Source: Coturnix japonica
Taxonomy: Eukaryota > Chordata > Aves > Galliformes > Phasianidae
Length of the DNA stretch: 64,000 nt
Direction: 5' to 3'
NCBI RefSeq assembly: GCF_001577835.2
Contig: NC_029547.1
Span: 57,191,222 to 57,255,221, forward strand
Both the position numbers and the translations under genes were made by a program. Positions 23,146 to 36,884 of the stretch are shown piece by piece. How positions within the stretch are numbered: position 1 is the first letter of the stretch; the number at the start of each line of letters is the position of its first letter. Under the pieces are notes generated by a model. It was not told where the DNA came from and did no database searches. It worked only from the letters and a program-made list of their open reading frames with translations.

Positions 23146-24405
23146 GGTGATTATATGGGAGCTACCCCTTTAAGCTCCCATGTAGCCTGGCATGGTGATG
23201 GACCCGTCACTCTAACAGCCAAATGGGAGTGAAGTGGGTTGGCACTGAGCTGAATCTGAGGCAGGGGGTGCAGTACAGCACTGACAGTTCCTCCTGCACC
23301 CATCACACGCACCTGATTGCATCAAAACTCCTCGTGCCCCTCGTGTGCACTGCAGAAGTTGCCAGAACTCCAGCTGTACAGCTTGCTGATGCCAGGGTTG
23401 GCCTCTCCTTATTGCTGTGCCTGCACATGGCAGTGTTGGGTCTGACAGAGCGTGCCTGTGCCTGCCTGAGGGCTGGATGTGGCCACGCCTTGTGGACCTG
23501 TTCATTTAATGAAAGCATTTCATTGCTGTGCTTAACCATACTTGAAAGGTTTAAGCCTCTGTTTGAATTAGAATTCAATCCCATACTTCCAGTATGCCCA
23601 GTATGGGCATGGGACCACGACCAGCCAGTGAATGTGATAGTGTCAGCATAAGCAATTAGAAAAATCAATGTGAAGAAGATGCCTGTCCGAAATAGTGACA
23701 CTAATGATATTACAGGGATCTCAGGGAAAGGAGCAGGATGCTGCCAACAAGGCAGTTGCTACTACTGCCTGGACACATTCGGGCTAACTTGGAGATACAC
23801 AGTCTAATAGCTTAGAGAGATATGCAGTAGATTTTCTTTTTGTCTTCCCATTCTTGTGTTAGAACAGCTAAAGCAGATTCTTCACAACAGTTACAAAAAG
23901 GTGAAATGGTTCCTTTAAGGCAGGCAGTTCTAACACAGGTGCTGTGATTAAGTCCCATTTCAATACTTCTGCTGATTCCTTTTCCTCTCTTGTCCATTTT
24001 AATTAATTAATTTTTTTGTTTGTTTGGTTGGTTGGTTTTTTTTTTTGTACATGTGCTTTTATTCATAATCTACAGCATCCATCTAAACCTAGAAACTTTC
24101 ACAACCTCTTTGTCCCTTTATCCTTATCCCATGTTCTTGAATTTCTCTTCCAGTTTTTCATCATACTTCATAAAGGACTTATTGCAGGCAACACCCTGGG
24201 GGCTTTCTCTCTGTTCCCCACCTTGGAACTCTTATTCCCCATTTCTCAGCAACCTATGGTCATGCTACTGTAGGAACTGCTCTTCTGCAGTGTCACACAC
24301 ACCAATTCTGTGTTCTAGAGAATGAGGTGTACCATCAAGCAAGACTTTTCACAAGACGTTTGTCTACAGCATAAGAGTCCCAGACCTCAACCTCTAAGGC
24401 AGAAC
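23146..24405. other. Intergenic, nothing firm
   Basis: The segment near 23420-23500 (CTGTGCCTGCACATGG ... GGCTGGATGTGGCCA) matches 27800-27720 in inverted orientation. This is a short repeat of unknown type. The rest carries no exon that I can support. Confidence 0.35.
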
Positions 24406-24812
24406 TTAATCACACGTGACTGTTCTTACCTTGGTCTGTGTCGTGTTGCCCGGAATTGTCAGGTCCGTCACACAAAACCGCAGTGCCCACTGTCCATCCC
24501 TATCACCCACCTGGTCACAGATCTTGCCTCTTAGAAACTGCCTCAGTTCTGCAGCCAGTTCCATGATGAGCCATTGCTGCCAACCCACAGGGCCGCAGAA
24601 ATAAGAGTGGGGTGCACTGTTCTGTGCTGTAGGGACAGGCTCACTGTGGGCAATGTTGTTCCCAGGTTTTGGCACCAAAGTGAGAGACTGCTCCTTCATC
24701 CCCACAGATGGAAGTAGGCCCGTATCCCCTGCTGTGGCCATGAGGTGACCCTTCCCTCCTCAGGGTGTCTGTGAAGCTTCCTCTCTTAACAGTCACAGAG
24801 CCACTATCTGCA
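24406..24812 (-). CDS. Unidentified exon-like segment fused to the 3' end of pseudogene C
   Basis: On the minus strand, a CCDC81-type acceptor copy (CTTTTGCCTTTGCAG, about 24813) opens a segment with a frame from 24741 to 24406. It includes VGWQQWLIMELAAELRQFLR and GQWALRFCVTDLTI and reaches a good donor ACCAAG|GTAAGA near 24430. It has no match in genes A, B or D. The frame that leads out of exon 10 of C does not run into it without interruption, so it may be a remnant of another gene. I do not recognise the protein. Confidence 0.3.
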
Positions 24813-24864
24813 AAGGCAAAAGAGCTTGTCCTAGAGAACACTTGCGAGGAGCTGGGGCTGCCCC

Positions 24865-27193
24865 TCAGGATGCAGTTGTGCAGGACTCTCCAGTGGCACA
24901 GGAAGGCCTGGCCTGTGCAGGTACAGATGCCTCAAGGCTGTTGGGATCCCAGCTCCCCTCTGCCTCAGGTCTGGGTTGTGCTGGTGTCTCAGTAAATGCT
25001 CTGCTCTCTCCATTTGCACTGTCACCAGTAGGAGCTGGAGTCAAAACAGCGAGCCATGGAATGTAGGAAGGACGAGGGTCACCCTCCAGTAGGTGATGGA
25101 AGGGGTTCTGCAAAGGCAAAAGATCTCGTCCTAAAGAACAGTTGCAAGGAGCTGGGGCTACCCCTCAGGATGTGGTTGTGCAGGAAATGGCACTGAAGAG
25201 CAGCAGGCTCTCTCTCTCAACAACACAGACTCTGCCTTCGCTCCCTTAAGGCAAGGGCCAGCACCGGCTTTTCTGCCCAGGGGTGGGTGAACAGGCCCCA
25301 ATGCCTCAGCTGAGGCAGGTGCCTCACTCAAGCTTGGTTTAGTCTTCCCATGCTCGTGCCCAGCCAGCTGCTGCCTTTGCCCTGTGCTCTTTGCAGCAGC
25401 TCCTCTTGCACAGACCTTACAGGGCAGTGGGCAGACAGAAAATGATTCCTTGCCAGGTAACCACAGCAATGCTGCCGTATCCAGGAGCCTTGTGCTGCTC
25501 CCTTCCGAGAAGCAGGGGAAATCCCCTTTCCCTGAGTGTGCTCAGTGCACACTGTACCTGGCTTCTCTCTGTGCTCAGGCTCTGGATGTACTGCTGGTAC
25601 TGGCACTGGACTTCAGCTTTGACCTCCTTGCGCTTGGAGGCCATCAGCACCTGGAGCCGTTTCTCCTTGGTCTGAAAGTGCATCAAGCGCGCTGCCTGCA
25701 GGCCAGGGAAACACAACCATTGGCAGCGTCAGTCTCCTGGGGCTTGGGCAGGGACCCCTGGGAGGGCAGCTGCTGCTGCTGCCATGTCTGCCCTCCTCTG
25801 GAGCACAGGGAGATTTAGGGGTAGCAGATCAGTAGTTCTGGCATACCATTCTGGAGGGCTGTTGGACACTGAGACGCCCTGCACTGAGACAGCATCACTG
25901 GATCATACACGCTCACTACATGTGTGAAACCAGAGAACACCGCAACATCATCATTGTGACTGTGCAGATAAGCAGCAGTGGCAGAGCTGCTTGGCTGTGC
26001 TCCCCCACACATTGTCAGCCCGGGAGCAGAGCCACCAGAGCTCTTTGCCCCTGCTGGACACGGGACTCAGCCCAGATCTGCATTCCTCCCAAGCCCATCC
26101 TGCTCTTTCTCACCCTCTCATGGCAGCAGGGAACACGGGGCAGTGCCTGGGAATCCTAGAGCCAGGGGTGACTTCCCCAGAAGAGGTTTCCTCATCCATT
26201 CAGGCACATTCACATACCACCTTGTCCCACAGCTGTGATTCTTTTGAGGACATGAGGGCAGTTGTTTATAGGTAAGTCTTTGAGCTCTCAACTCCAAGCC
26301 TGGAAAGAAAAAGACCCCAGTGGGAAAAAGGGCACCAAGCTCCCTCAGTGCCTGGCACTGAGAAACTGCAGGTAGCACTCTTGGGGATCCAGTGCCGAGC
26401 CCTTGGAGGATTCTGTATGGGAGCTGCGGGGTCCTCCAGTCTCCAGCAACTTCTGTCTCCTTTGTGCTAGCCCCAAACAGCAGGACCCTCCTTGCTGCCC
26501 CCACACAACCTCCTCCCAGCTCTCTCACTCAGGGCCTATAGCCCATGGACTGACCAGTTGGACTGCTCTGTCTGTGCACACCAAGCCACGGGCTGAATGG
26601 CAGCTCTCCCAAAAAAGGCCTTTTCTTCCCTAACAACCCTGCCAGTAGAGAGGCCTTGGCAAGAAGCTGCCCCAAAGCCTGAGCTGAGCAGCTGCTCCCT
26701 TGGCCGGCAGCTGCTGCAGGAGTGGCTGTGCTCACCTTGGCAGTATGACACAGCCATCCTCACTGCGTTGAGTAAATTTGTTTTTGCCTCTTAGTGCAAT
26801 CAGATTCATTATCTCAGGGTCCTGAGTCAGGACAAACACAAGTGAGGAGAGGCCACAGACACGTGTCTGTTGCTCCCAAGAGTGGCAAGCCTCATTCAAT
26901 AGCACTGCATGGAGCCCTGGAGGTGTGCAGGCTCACCCCAAGAAGAGCAGGCAGCATGTTGTCCGTCGCATCCAGCTGCAGTGCACAGTCTTCAATGAAG
27001 CTTGTGATGAGCTGTTGTCCTCCCAGAGAAAGAATGCCAAGGCTCTTGAAGAAGAAGCCAACCTCCTTCTTTCCTGGGATGGCCTCAGCAGAGAAGAGCA
27101 GGGTTTCATGGATGCACTCATCTATGACTGGTAGGCAGAAGTGGATGCTCTCAGCAGTTGCTTCAAAGTTCAGCAGATGTTTGAACATCTCAG
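24865..27193 (-). pseudogene. CCDC81-like pseudogene C (exons 4-10, chimeric 3' end)
   Basis: Minus-strand exons: exon 4 27193-26937 (open), exon 5 26821-26736 (open), exon 6 26299-26218 with an in-frame TAA at 26268-26266, exon 9 25695-25558 (open, EEKRLQVLMASKRKEV with the first residue changed to K), exon 10 from 25107. Exon 10 follows the family only to PSYI (NPFHHLLEGDPRPSYI), then continues as an unrelated Pro/Ala/Ser-rich tail to a stop near 24865. Exons 1-3 are missing. The deletion joining exons 7 and 8 is the same as in B. Offset from B is 6.99-7.04 kb and the two are far closer to each other than to A, so they are a tandem duplication of an already broken copy. The empty LTR site is at 25170-25176. 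Confidence 0.82.
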
Positions 27194-27619
27194 CTGCTAA
27201 ACAAACCCAGACCAGCCATGTCACTCCCTGCGCAGTTTGGCAGACTCGCAGAGGAAGGGTCATCATCAGGCAGGCCTTGTGCAGCACTGCAGGGAGTAGG
27301 CCCCTGTCTGCTTTGGCCACATCTCCCGAGCAGTGCTGATGGGCACCAGCATCCAGCTGAAGGCTGTGTAGTGCTGAGCAGATGAGTGCGGCTGTTCAGG
27401 TCTATGGATGCAGAGCAGCCTGAGCTACTGAAGGTGGCCGCACACATTGTTCATGTCCTGCAGCACTGCGGCTGACTGGGCGATGCCTTACAACAGCAAT
27501 TCCCATGCACACGTCTTTGCCATAGCATCTCCTGCATGCACATCAGATGTCAGTGGTATGAGGGGCATGATTGTGGACAAGGGAAGGCACGGGCACTCCT
27601 TTGGACAGTGTTCTGCTCC

Positions 27620-28900
27620 AGTGTGCTCATGTGTGCTCCTTTCTGTCTGCATTCCTGCACATCCTGCTTCCCACATGCAGTCATGGTCACTGCCATCACT
27701 GCTGGCATGGGTACAGCTGCCAGCCCATGGGCATGGCCACATCCAGCCTTCAGACAGTCTCCAGCATGTTCTCTCAGACCCCAGATGACCACGTGCAGGC
27801 ACAGAACTTCACATAGATTTGCTTTTTCTAGGGCAGGAGAAAAACAGCACCCTCCACAACTATAGTAAATGTATTTTCACATTAAATTAATGGTTTTTGT
27901 ATTGCCCAGTGTAGGTTAGTGAAGTAGCAGGAATGCCTTGTGCAGTAAAACTTCCACTCTGCTTGTGGATTAATTACTGGAATGAGGTGGACAGTCCAAG
28001 GGCATCGGAGAGCTGGAGGTGGATATGTGAGGTTAGTATTGAGTTGGAAGGAACTTGATGAGCTTCAACAAGGGCACCTTTCAAGATCTGCACTCACGGA
28101 TGCTGCAGTACAGGTTAGAGCATGGATGTCCCGCTGGGTCACAATTAAAATATATATTTAATCTCTGTTAATGTCAAAGCTTGTTTTGATCTTCAATGTT
28201 TTTTATTAAACAAATATATATGTATTTAATATTTCTTATTACAATCAACAAAAAGGGCAGAAAATGTTTGTACTACTTAGTTGCTTGGCATAAGGCTGTT
28301 TTGGTAGCACTAATTGGAAAATAATGCTTGCAGTTGTAGCATTTGGTATTGAATAAAGGCAGCTCTGCACAATTTGCCATAACATCCTTGAAACAGGCCT
28401 TAATTTCCCATCATAAAGTAAATGCCTCACACACAACAGTTGTTTTATTTCTGTATCTTCAAGGGTGATCTGTGTGATTTCAGTCACAGTAACTCTTGCT
28501 CTCTCTCACTCAGTGCTGGGCCCCTTTCTTAGGAGTTCTGAAGACTGTCTCCACCTCAGGGTGGCAGGTAGGGAAGAGATTCAGCAGCCTTCTGGATGGA
28601 CTGGGCTGATCTGAACACAAACAAGCTGAGAGTGGTGACAGCTCTGATGTTAGTGCTAGTTTTGTGTCCTTCTTTTACTGCAGAGAACTGCTAGTAATGC
28701 CTTTTCCTTGTGCTACCCAGCATTTTGAGGAGGAGTGGTGCCTTCCAGCCTGTAGACTCCGTGCTCTGACAGTTCTTCTCAGTTCTTAAAATTAATGAAA
28801 TAGAAAGCAAAATCATTTTCTGTTTGTTGTGTGACATTTCATATTAAGATTTTTAAATAATTTTATCCTTTCCTCTTTCAAAATACATATAAAGAACAGT
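27620..28900. other. Intergenic flank of pseudogene C
   Basis: Exon 3, 2 and 1 homologues were looked for here and not found. The segment 27720-27800 matches 23420-23500 in inverted orientation. No gene is supported. Confidence 0.4.
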
Positions 28901-31900
28901 ACTTGATTGACAAGCATGGTATCTTTAAGTATTTTAACCTTTAAATGTTTTTATGTTTTCAACACTGAACTTAAGGTCTGTTCTTGTTCTTCTTCCTTTC
29001 CCTAGTTTTTGTTGTTGTTGATGTTTGTTTGTTTGTCTGTTTTGTCTACTTGAATCCTATCCTAAAATCAAGCTCATGAAGTCACAAAAAAAAAAAACAA
29101 AAAACAAAAAAATGAAGAAAACAAAACCCATACAGGATAAAAAGCAAACACTACTGTGTAAATTTCACTACCGAAAGTGTTTTGAAGCTGTGATGATTTT
29201 GAGACTGTTGAACATGGTCAACACTTTTCTTTATTGTGCAGTGTGAGTAACCAGATGTGTTCTTTTCCTGCTAATGAGCCGTACTAGACAGGATACATTG
29301 CTGGCTGTGCGGGTGAGGGCACAAGGTACTTGTAATGGCTGTAATGAATGAATCAAGTGATAATCTTAATTAAGCAATTGCCACAGCACTTGTTGTCTGA
29401 AGGTATACTGCTGTCTGACGTGCATTTATCAGTAGGCCTTCACATTTCAATGCTACCCTGCATATCCATCTTAACTCATGTTTTCCTCTTTCATTTTGTC
29501 AAAACAGAAACTAATTTCTAAGCTACTGTTGACAGTCTACTTGAAATGACTTTCCTGAGCTATGTCTGTCTGAACTGAACTAAGGGAACAAAACAAGTGT
29601 TCTTCTTAATTTTTTAACTATTTGTTTAATAAATAAATAAATAAATAAATAAAGCCCAAACACTCAGCTGCTAGAGTTGCACTGAAGCCACTGGGAGTTT
29701 AGTCACTTGTCTGAACAGAAGCAAACAGGGGCAGTGTTAGAATACCTTTAGAATATCTGACATTACTGTCCTTACAGAGTGACATTTTATTCCTTCTGTT
29801 AGAAAAACCTGAGCTCTCAAACACAGCAGTTTGATCTAGGTAAGGTGAGCCAGACAGTATGTGTCACTGGAGATTATCTACACCTGAAGCTTTTGGAAGT
29901 GATTTCTGTTTAAGTTCTTGTACAGTGACTGCTTGGCCTTGTTTGTGAATGAGCAAGAACAGACATAATGTGGAGAATGTGAGCATATGACAATTGTGAT
30001 GTTGTTGCTTTTCCAGGAAAGTTAATGTTCTGTGAGACTCACTGATCGGTTTGAGTTACTTTGCTTGTAGGACATCTGCCTCACAAACTTTGTTTTGGCA
30101 GTCTGTAAAATGGCTAATTTTCTTCAGATGTCCCACTTCAAACCCAGTGGCTCTTTTCCTGGGAAGTTAGGATTGCACTGATGCTTACTGTGCTGTTCCT
30201 AAATCCTCCCCCACAGTCTCAGTGTCTGTGCTGACCCTAGGATCTCACCTCTGAGGTGGGCATTGCCTGAAATCAGCAGCACAAGTCTGGCAGAGCTGCA
30301 TATTCCCAGAGTGAATGTTGCTGTGACTGCTGCGCAACAGCAGCTGGTATGGATTTGTGAGCGTTGCTTCAGGGATTATTCCTGGGGTGGAACTGTTAAC
30401 AGCACGCTGTGTGTGGTTACGTCCATCTCCACAACCACTCCAGTCTGCCAGATCGGAGCTTTTAGCAAAAAGTTCTTTGATCAGGCCTTGGTTATGCTCC
30501 AGAAATTACCTCCATGCTTTTGATTTTCCAGCTGATCATGTTCAGTGTCTGGTCTGGTCGTAAGAAAGCAGCCTTGCCTTGACAGAAACATGGAATTCAG
30601 AGTGCTGACCTTCCTGACACCTTTTGCACAGTATATGCAAATAGGTTCTTGAGTTATTTGCAAATGAATCTACTTCTGTTTTCCTCACACTCACTGCCTC
30701 CACCCATCCCTTTTGTTTGATATGAGACCAACGTACCTGCATTTTCAGGTGAGAGAAGGAAGAGCCTCATGTACTTACAGATAGTGGATGTGAGCACCTC
30801 TTACAGCGGGCACTGGGCTGCAGTTAGGATTTCATTGCAGTGAAACGGGTGAGAATGAGGAAGGTGGAAAGGTTCATTTTGTTAATGAACTGAATGATGA
30901 ATCTATGATATTTTAGCCCTCATAGAAGAGAATAATCACATTTCCAGAGAACGTCTTTATGGTTTCAGTTTAAAATCAATAGATCTGTGTGAATCAAGTT
31001 ATCAGTGAGTCAGTTTGTTCTGTGACCTAATTAAAAAACCTACCTCATTATCTGATAAATCAGGGAGAAGAAGTTTGTTTTCATCAGTCCATAGATTGCC
31101 TTTTCATTTTTCATGTAGCAGCTCTTCTATAGTAAAGGTTTTGCAGTTTTCAGTTTGAATGTAATTAAAATATTAGTGCATTTATTGTACTCTTTTTCAC
31201 CTCAGAGCAAAACCATAAGACTGTGCAGCAGAATACCTTTGAAATAAAGGGTCCTATTTCCAAGTGTGCTGAAAACTTGGCAGAAATTACAGTTCCCCAG
31301 TGTGAGCAGATGGAGGCTTAGCTCTTTTGAAAACACACTCGTGAAGGTTTAAATATCAGATTAATGTGCTCATAGGCTGCAGATAACCACTGGATTTCTC
31401 CTTACGTGTGTAGATGAATATACACCATGGAGGCATTTAGAAACCTCTAGACAGACTGTGCAGTGTGCATGACTCCCTCTCTTTCACTCCCCCTTCTTAT
31501 TTATTTATGTATTTATTAAATATTTTTCAGGTACTCACAGAAAATTGAACAAGAATATTAATTCTTTCTCCTTACAGCCTTCCCTTTGTCACCTTTACAA
31601 ACCTTACCAGAGACAGCCTCAAATTTTCTTCTTTGTAACAGTCAAAAACATTAGCTAGCTCACACTGTGTTTTCTGCAAAAGCCAAGTACAGAGGCATGA
31701 TCCCCAAGGTAATGGTTTGCTTGCAATTACATTTTGATGCTTTTTTTTTTTTTTTTTTTTTTTCCTGTTATTTTTAAATCTCTTTTGAACACTTGCAGAA
31801 GGAGTTTCCTAGACTATGGAAGTTTGTCCCTGATTTTATTGCCATTTGCTGAACAAAGTAGGCAAAAATTGATCTTATCAGCATCTCTCATTGTTATTTT

Positions 31901-34900
31901 CCCTTTGCAGAGCAACTGGTGGTCTGTATAGTGAATAGTATTCACTTTTATTCTTATGGAGAGGTTTGTTGGTTAATTTCCACTCAGTCTGAACTCATAT
32001 TGTCACTATAACCTTGCAGTTATTTGTGTTTGGATAGACACCCAATTAGATTTTAATATCGTTGAGTACCCATTGCCAGGGATAGATATTGCAGAATCAC
32101 ATTCCATTCTTGCAGCGGTGGCACGAATACTGCACAAAACCTTCACAATCATCTCACTATTTTTTTTCTTTTTTTTTTTCTTTTTTTTTTTTTTTTTCTG
32201 GCAGACATACAAACGTTTTAAACTCAGTCCTCTTTGGTCGGTTTCCAGCCTATTCCAACTTTGTAGCCACTTGCAACCCTCTGCCATTTCAGAAATTCTT
32301 AAACACATTTGTCTTTCCTATGCAAAGGCAATGTTATGTGGCTAGTTTAAGGGATTTTTATAAGCGTTAGTTAGGTCTGAAATTACAATCAAAGGCACTA
32401 TGATGGCATTTTCTCATATTGTCCTTTGCCTTTGCCTCCACAAAAAATCTTCGTGCTTATTTTATGAGTTTGTATTGCTTATCTTCAGTGGGATTTAGAT
32501 CCAGGAATCAGCCAATCTGAATTGTTTCATTTCTCCTTTGTCCTTCTGTCGACATTCGAACAGTTTACCATTCTTGCATAGAGACAGTGATTTCTAGCAT
32601 GAAATTCAGGAGGAAGAATGGTTGTGGAAATAACTTATGTGAGAAGACAGGGATAAGTTTGAAGTGGTCTCCCATCAACAAGAGGCTCAACAGAGTCACT
32701 GAATTAATTCCCTCTTAACATTCACAGATTCAGGGGTGTAGATACTAGTTAATTGTATAAGCCTTTTTTCCCCTTGTCAATACTGAGCAGACTCAAAGGA
32801 GACTGAATAAGATCTGAAGTGGGAAACTGAAGTATTTGCTTTTTTCTGTCACCAGACTTGCCCATGTCATTGCTCACCATTATAAATTTTTCATAAACAC
32901 TGCATTTCAGAACACAAGTAATTCATCTTCAATCAGCCCCAAAGCATGTGTCAATTATTTACCACCTTATGATTATGTATATTTACTTTCATATTGCTGA
33001 GGATGTGGAATGTCCTGAAAGAATATTTTGCGTGATACTGAGATATGATTTTAATACCTGACTATTTGAAGATGAAGCGAACATTTTGTGACAGTTGCAG
33101 TTAGAAAAGCTGCATTTCAATGGGAAATACTTTTTGCTTTAAAATAACCTGTGCCTGGGGCATCATAAAAGCTAGCTGTGTACCCAACATATTTTGTATC
33201 AGTCTTTGCATTTCTTGGTGATGAAAATCATCATTAAGGCATTAGAACTTGATCACGGAAGATGTTACTATGCAGACAACATTCTGTGTTTATGCCAACC
33301 AAATGGCAGCTGCTAGCTGTGTGACTCCAACTATAGAGCTGGGGCTCGAGGAGCAATGCACCTCTGTGTGCTCCAGTACTGATAATATCAAATGTAAAAA
33401 GCAGTAATGCAGATTCTATTATTGTAGCCAGCTTTTCCACAGATGCAGCTTCTTTGACTACTACACCTTGCTTGAGCAAAACAAAATAAGCAGCTGTGGA
33501 GAAGGGCAGAATTATAGCAAGTATTGGGATTCTTGTTAGGTCTTGTGGTTGTGCTCTGCAATGAATGTCTTCACGCACTTTTGAAGTGCTTACTCTGTAT
33601 GAATTGCCAGAAGAGAAATTTAAAAACAGTATATAAGTAGGGAACATATTTTCTAGCTGCATTATTCACTGTGTTGTCTGATTTTCTATGCAGATGAATC
33701 TACGTCATAAATGTGAACTGGAACAAATTTCACTGTTTCCCAGACATCAAACAATGCTCAAGTTGAAAGTTCTGCAGTTTTTCCAAACTGAAATGTTTTT
33801 TGTGTTATGGAAATACTCTTTTTTTTTGTTGCTCCTCCCTTCCCCCACCCCCACACTTCATACTTGGAAATTTAAGCCTGTTTTGCAAACTCCCTGCACA
33901 TTTTCTGCACTTATTCCAGTATAGCAGTCACTTGGTGTTACAAAAACCTGTGAGATCATTTAGTGTCTGTAATGATATAATCAAAGGAAATTCACCTTCA
34001 AAAATTACATTCATTCTTTTTTTCCCTTTCAGTTCTAATGAAAATTTGGTAGTGTTTCATCAGAGTTTTCTCCCTTTCCTGTAGAGAAAGATCTGTTAGA
34101 TACAGAGAGTTTTTGCTGGCTTCTTTGCTCATTAGTTTGCTTGCAACTTCTGTGCTGGTTGTTTTCAGTGGTTAATATTAATATGTTGATATGCTTCATA
34201 GACATATTAACAGCCTGCTAAGGCAAATTCTAGTATTGTTTCATTCTTTCAGGGAGGGCACTTTCACAAAGGAAAAACTTGTAAGTAGTGGGAAAAATAA
34301 ACTGTTCTGTGATTACCATTTAAGAGTGAAACATGCACTGTCTTCTTTGCAGGCCTTCTGGGCTACATTGCGTAGTTAGAAAATCTTCCATGTCAAGATT
34401 CCTCTGGTAAGAATGCATCTCCTGCGTCCTGCAGGAATCAGCTATGTTTGCAAGCACTTCCTTTCTGCAGATGAACTGTGTGATGTAAATTTAAGGGAGT
34501 TTGGCAGAAATGTTGACTGATAATATTTTAGTGTATGGAAGTAACAAGAGTCCAGCAAAGCAAGGACAGAGTTGTAGGCACATGTATCATGTTTCATCCT
34601 CTAGTGTTTAAAACTGTTTCATGAGCCAGATGCTAAAAGAAGATGCTGTTCATTCTCATAAATTGTTTTCAATCCACAGAGCCCTCAGAAGCCATTCCAA
34701 AGTTTATCTCAAGCTTCATTATTCAAAGCAGCCTTGTTTTGTCTCAGAAATATTAAAAGATCATAACAATTGCATGTGCTGATTTTTATGTAGATTATTA
34801 GAATTTATTTGCACAGCATCTCTGCTCTTAAAGAAATGTTTAGTAGAATGTTCAGTCCCAGGTTAGTAAGGCTTCTTTGCATATTTCCACACTCAGGATT

Positions 34901-36751
34901 AACAGAGAGCCATAAATGAACTATACAGCTTCTGTGGCTTAATATAACCATGCTAAACCAGAATGAGAATTTTTGTTAGCAACTGGAGAGCAGTTAGAGA
35001 GAATTGCAGTCAGTTAGGAGCTTATGGAAGGCAGATTTTCGATATTCAGTTGTAAAAGGACAGTTTTCAGGAAAGGAAAAAATTAGATGGTCCCAAGGTA
35101 ATTATTTGAAGTGCAACTGTCCAGGACTCTGGAGCATTGTGAATCTTGGAAAGTCATCGGCGCTCTGAAGACCAAGCTTAAATCTTATCTGAAAAATACT
35201 GAACTCACCGGTGACATGTTCAGACAGTGCTCAGAAGAGTGGTTGTTGTTGCCATTCTGGTAGATTTTTTACTCTATTTATCAGTTTTTCTTTCACACAG
35301 GTTACAAATTAAAAGTGGGATTTGTAGCAGAGTACTTCGCTATGTCTTCCTGGTGTTTCTTCATTTTCCATTAAATTAATTAACTTCTAAACAAACAAAC
35401 AAGCAAATTCATAGGCTTATTCATACAATAAAGCTGAGTAATTTATGTGAAATTTGAGTTGTTGCTAAAGTAATGAAGCAGTTTGGGGGCATGTAACTTT
35501 GGATAATGGCTCCACAGTACTATTAAGCTGAGATTAAATATTTATTACTGGAGATAGTGAAGTTAGACCAATAGCTGCTGTTTCCTTTAGCCTAATTCCA
35601 CCTAGGTAGGTGAATGTGGATTAAACCAGATTTGAAAAGTGACACAGAATCACAAAGAGTCATTTAGTCCAGAATAGAAAGATCCTATACCTGTCTATGA
35701 GGCAGGTAAATACAGATAAGCAGACCATGAGGCAATACCGGTGATCTCGCTGAGCAGCTGTTTCAGCACACCAGCTGCTGAATATATGCCTTTAGAATGT
35801 TTTCAGCAGGGAACAGAGCAAGAGAAATTTTAAAGAGAGGATTGTGTCTCTTTAATGCTTACATCCAAGAGGTCTGACATCCCATTCGTTGTACTCTGTG
35901 TTGGGTTAGTCAATACTGAGTTTTGATAGCAGCTTGGAAAATAGGAAGCGTGCTGGATAATGCATCTTATATTGCAGCACATGAAACTCAGTCAGCAGTA
36001 GGAAAGTCTCTATAATGAACACCTCACATTTCCCTTTAAGGTTTGAGAGGATAAGAAAAGTAAAAACAAACAGAAGGAACTCATGTTTCTTACGTTTATT
36101 ATTTATTATTAGGGAAAAAGAGAGTTTTCATGATTCGTGTTTGAAACATTTATAAATGAAAACACAACAGATGTACTGAATGAAGGACATACAGTTAAGT
36201 CACTTATATTTTACATTTTATGACATGATCACACTGTGAGTTACGTTTATTTTCACTGCATTTGTAGGCTGGAACAGATGGTGAAGGCTTAGTTATAAAG
36301 AATGTGTCTATGACTATAACATTGTCTGCAGCAGTTTCTGTTCCTTGGATGTAGACTCCCTGCCAGAATTGTGCTGGCAGTACCTGGAGCACCGCAGGCT
36401 GTGCTTGGAGCACAGGCCCCAGGTGGGCACTCAGCAGCGATTCAGGAGCAGGTGAGGTGGTTTGTTTGCATCTGCTGTACTTTAAACAAAGCAGAATTCC
36501 TTGATTAATAAGACTGTTGGCTTTGTACTCAGGAAGGTTGGATTCTCACCCAGATTGCATCAAACTGTTCTTACTTTCATTTCCCAAATTAAAAAAATGA
36601 GAATATTTATTGTTCTTTCAGGTATTTGGGTGAGTAGAATAAATGCAGTTGCCACAGTTCTGGTGCTGAATCTCCATTCCTCTCCATGTGCATCTAAAAA
36701 CATGTATGTGCAATGAGACAAATTAGTGTGTGGGATTGTCTTGCTTCCAGT
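28901..36751. other. AT-rich gene-poor spacer
   Basis: Long AT-rich stretch with homopolymer and short tandem tracts: A-rich 29084-29116, (AAAT)n 29629-29653, poly(T) 31740-31763 and 32160-32199. A weak antisense CR1 end may lie at 35640-35690. I see no exon with convincing splice sites and no RNA gene. Confidence 0.5.
29629..29653. repeat. (AAAT)n microsatellite
   Basis: Six uninterrupted AAAT units. Confidence 0.9.
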
Positions 36752-36884
36752 TTCCAAGGCCAGGTTGGATGGGGCCCTGGGCAACCTGATCTAGTAAACA
36801 TGGAAGTTTGTTGGCCCTGCCAGGCAGGGGGGCTGGAGCTTCATGAACCTTGAGGTCCCTTCCAACCCGGCTCATTCTGTGTTA
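36752..36884 (+). mobile_element. CR1 LINE, 3' end fragment
   Basis: GGCCAGGTTGGATGGGGCCC, GGCAACCTGATCTAGTAAAC and GAGGTCCCTTCCAACCCGGC follow the CR1 3' consensus in plus orientation. It is of the same subtype as the copy at 22378. Confidence 0.9.

Noticed and set aside
33234-33662. 142-residue minus-strand frame in AT-rich spacer
   Set aside because: No family resemblance and no splice or promoter context. Probably chance.
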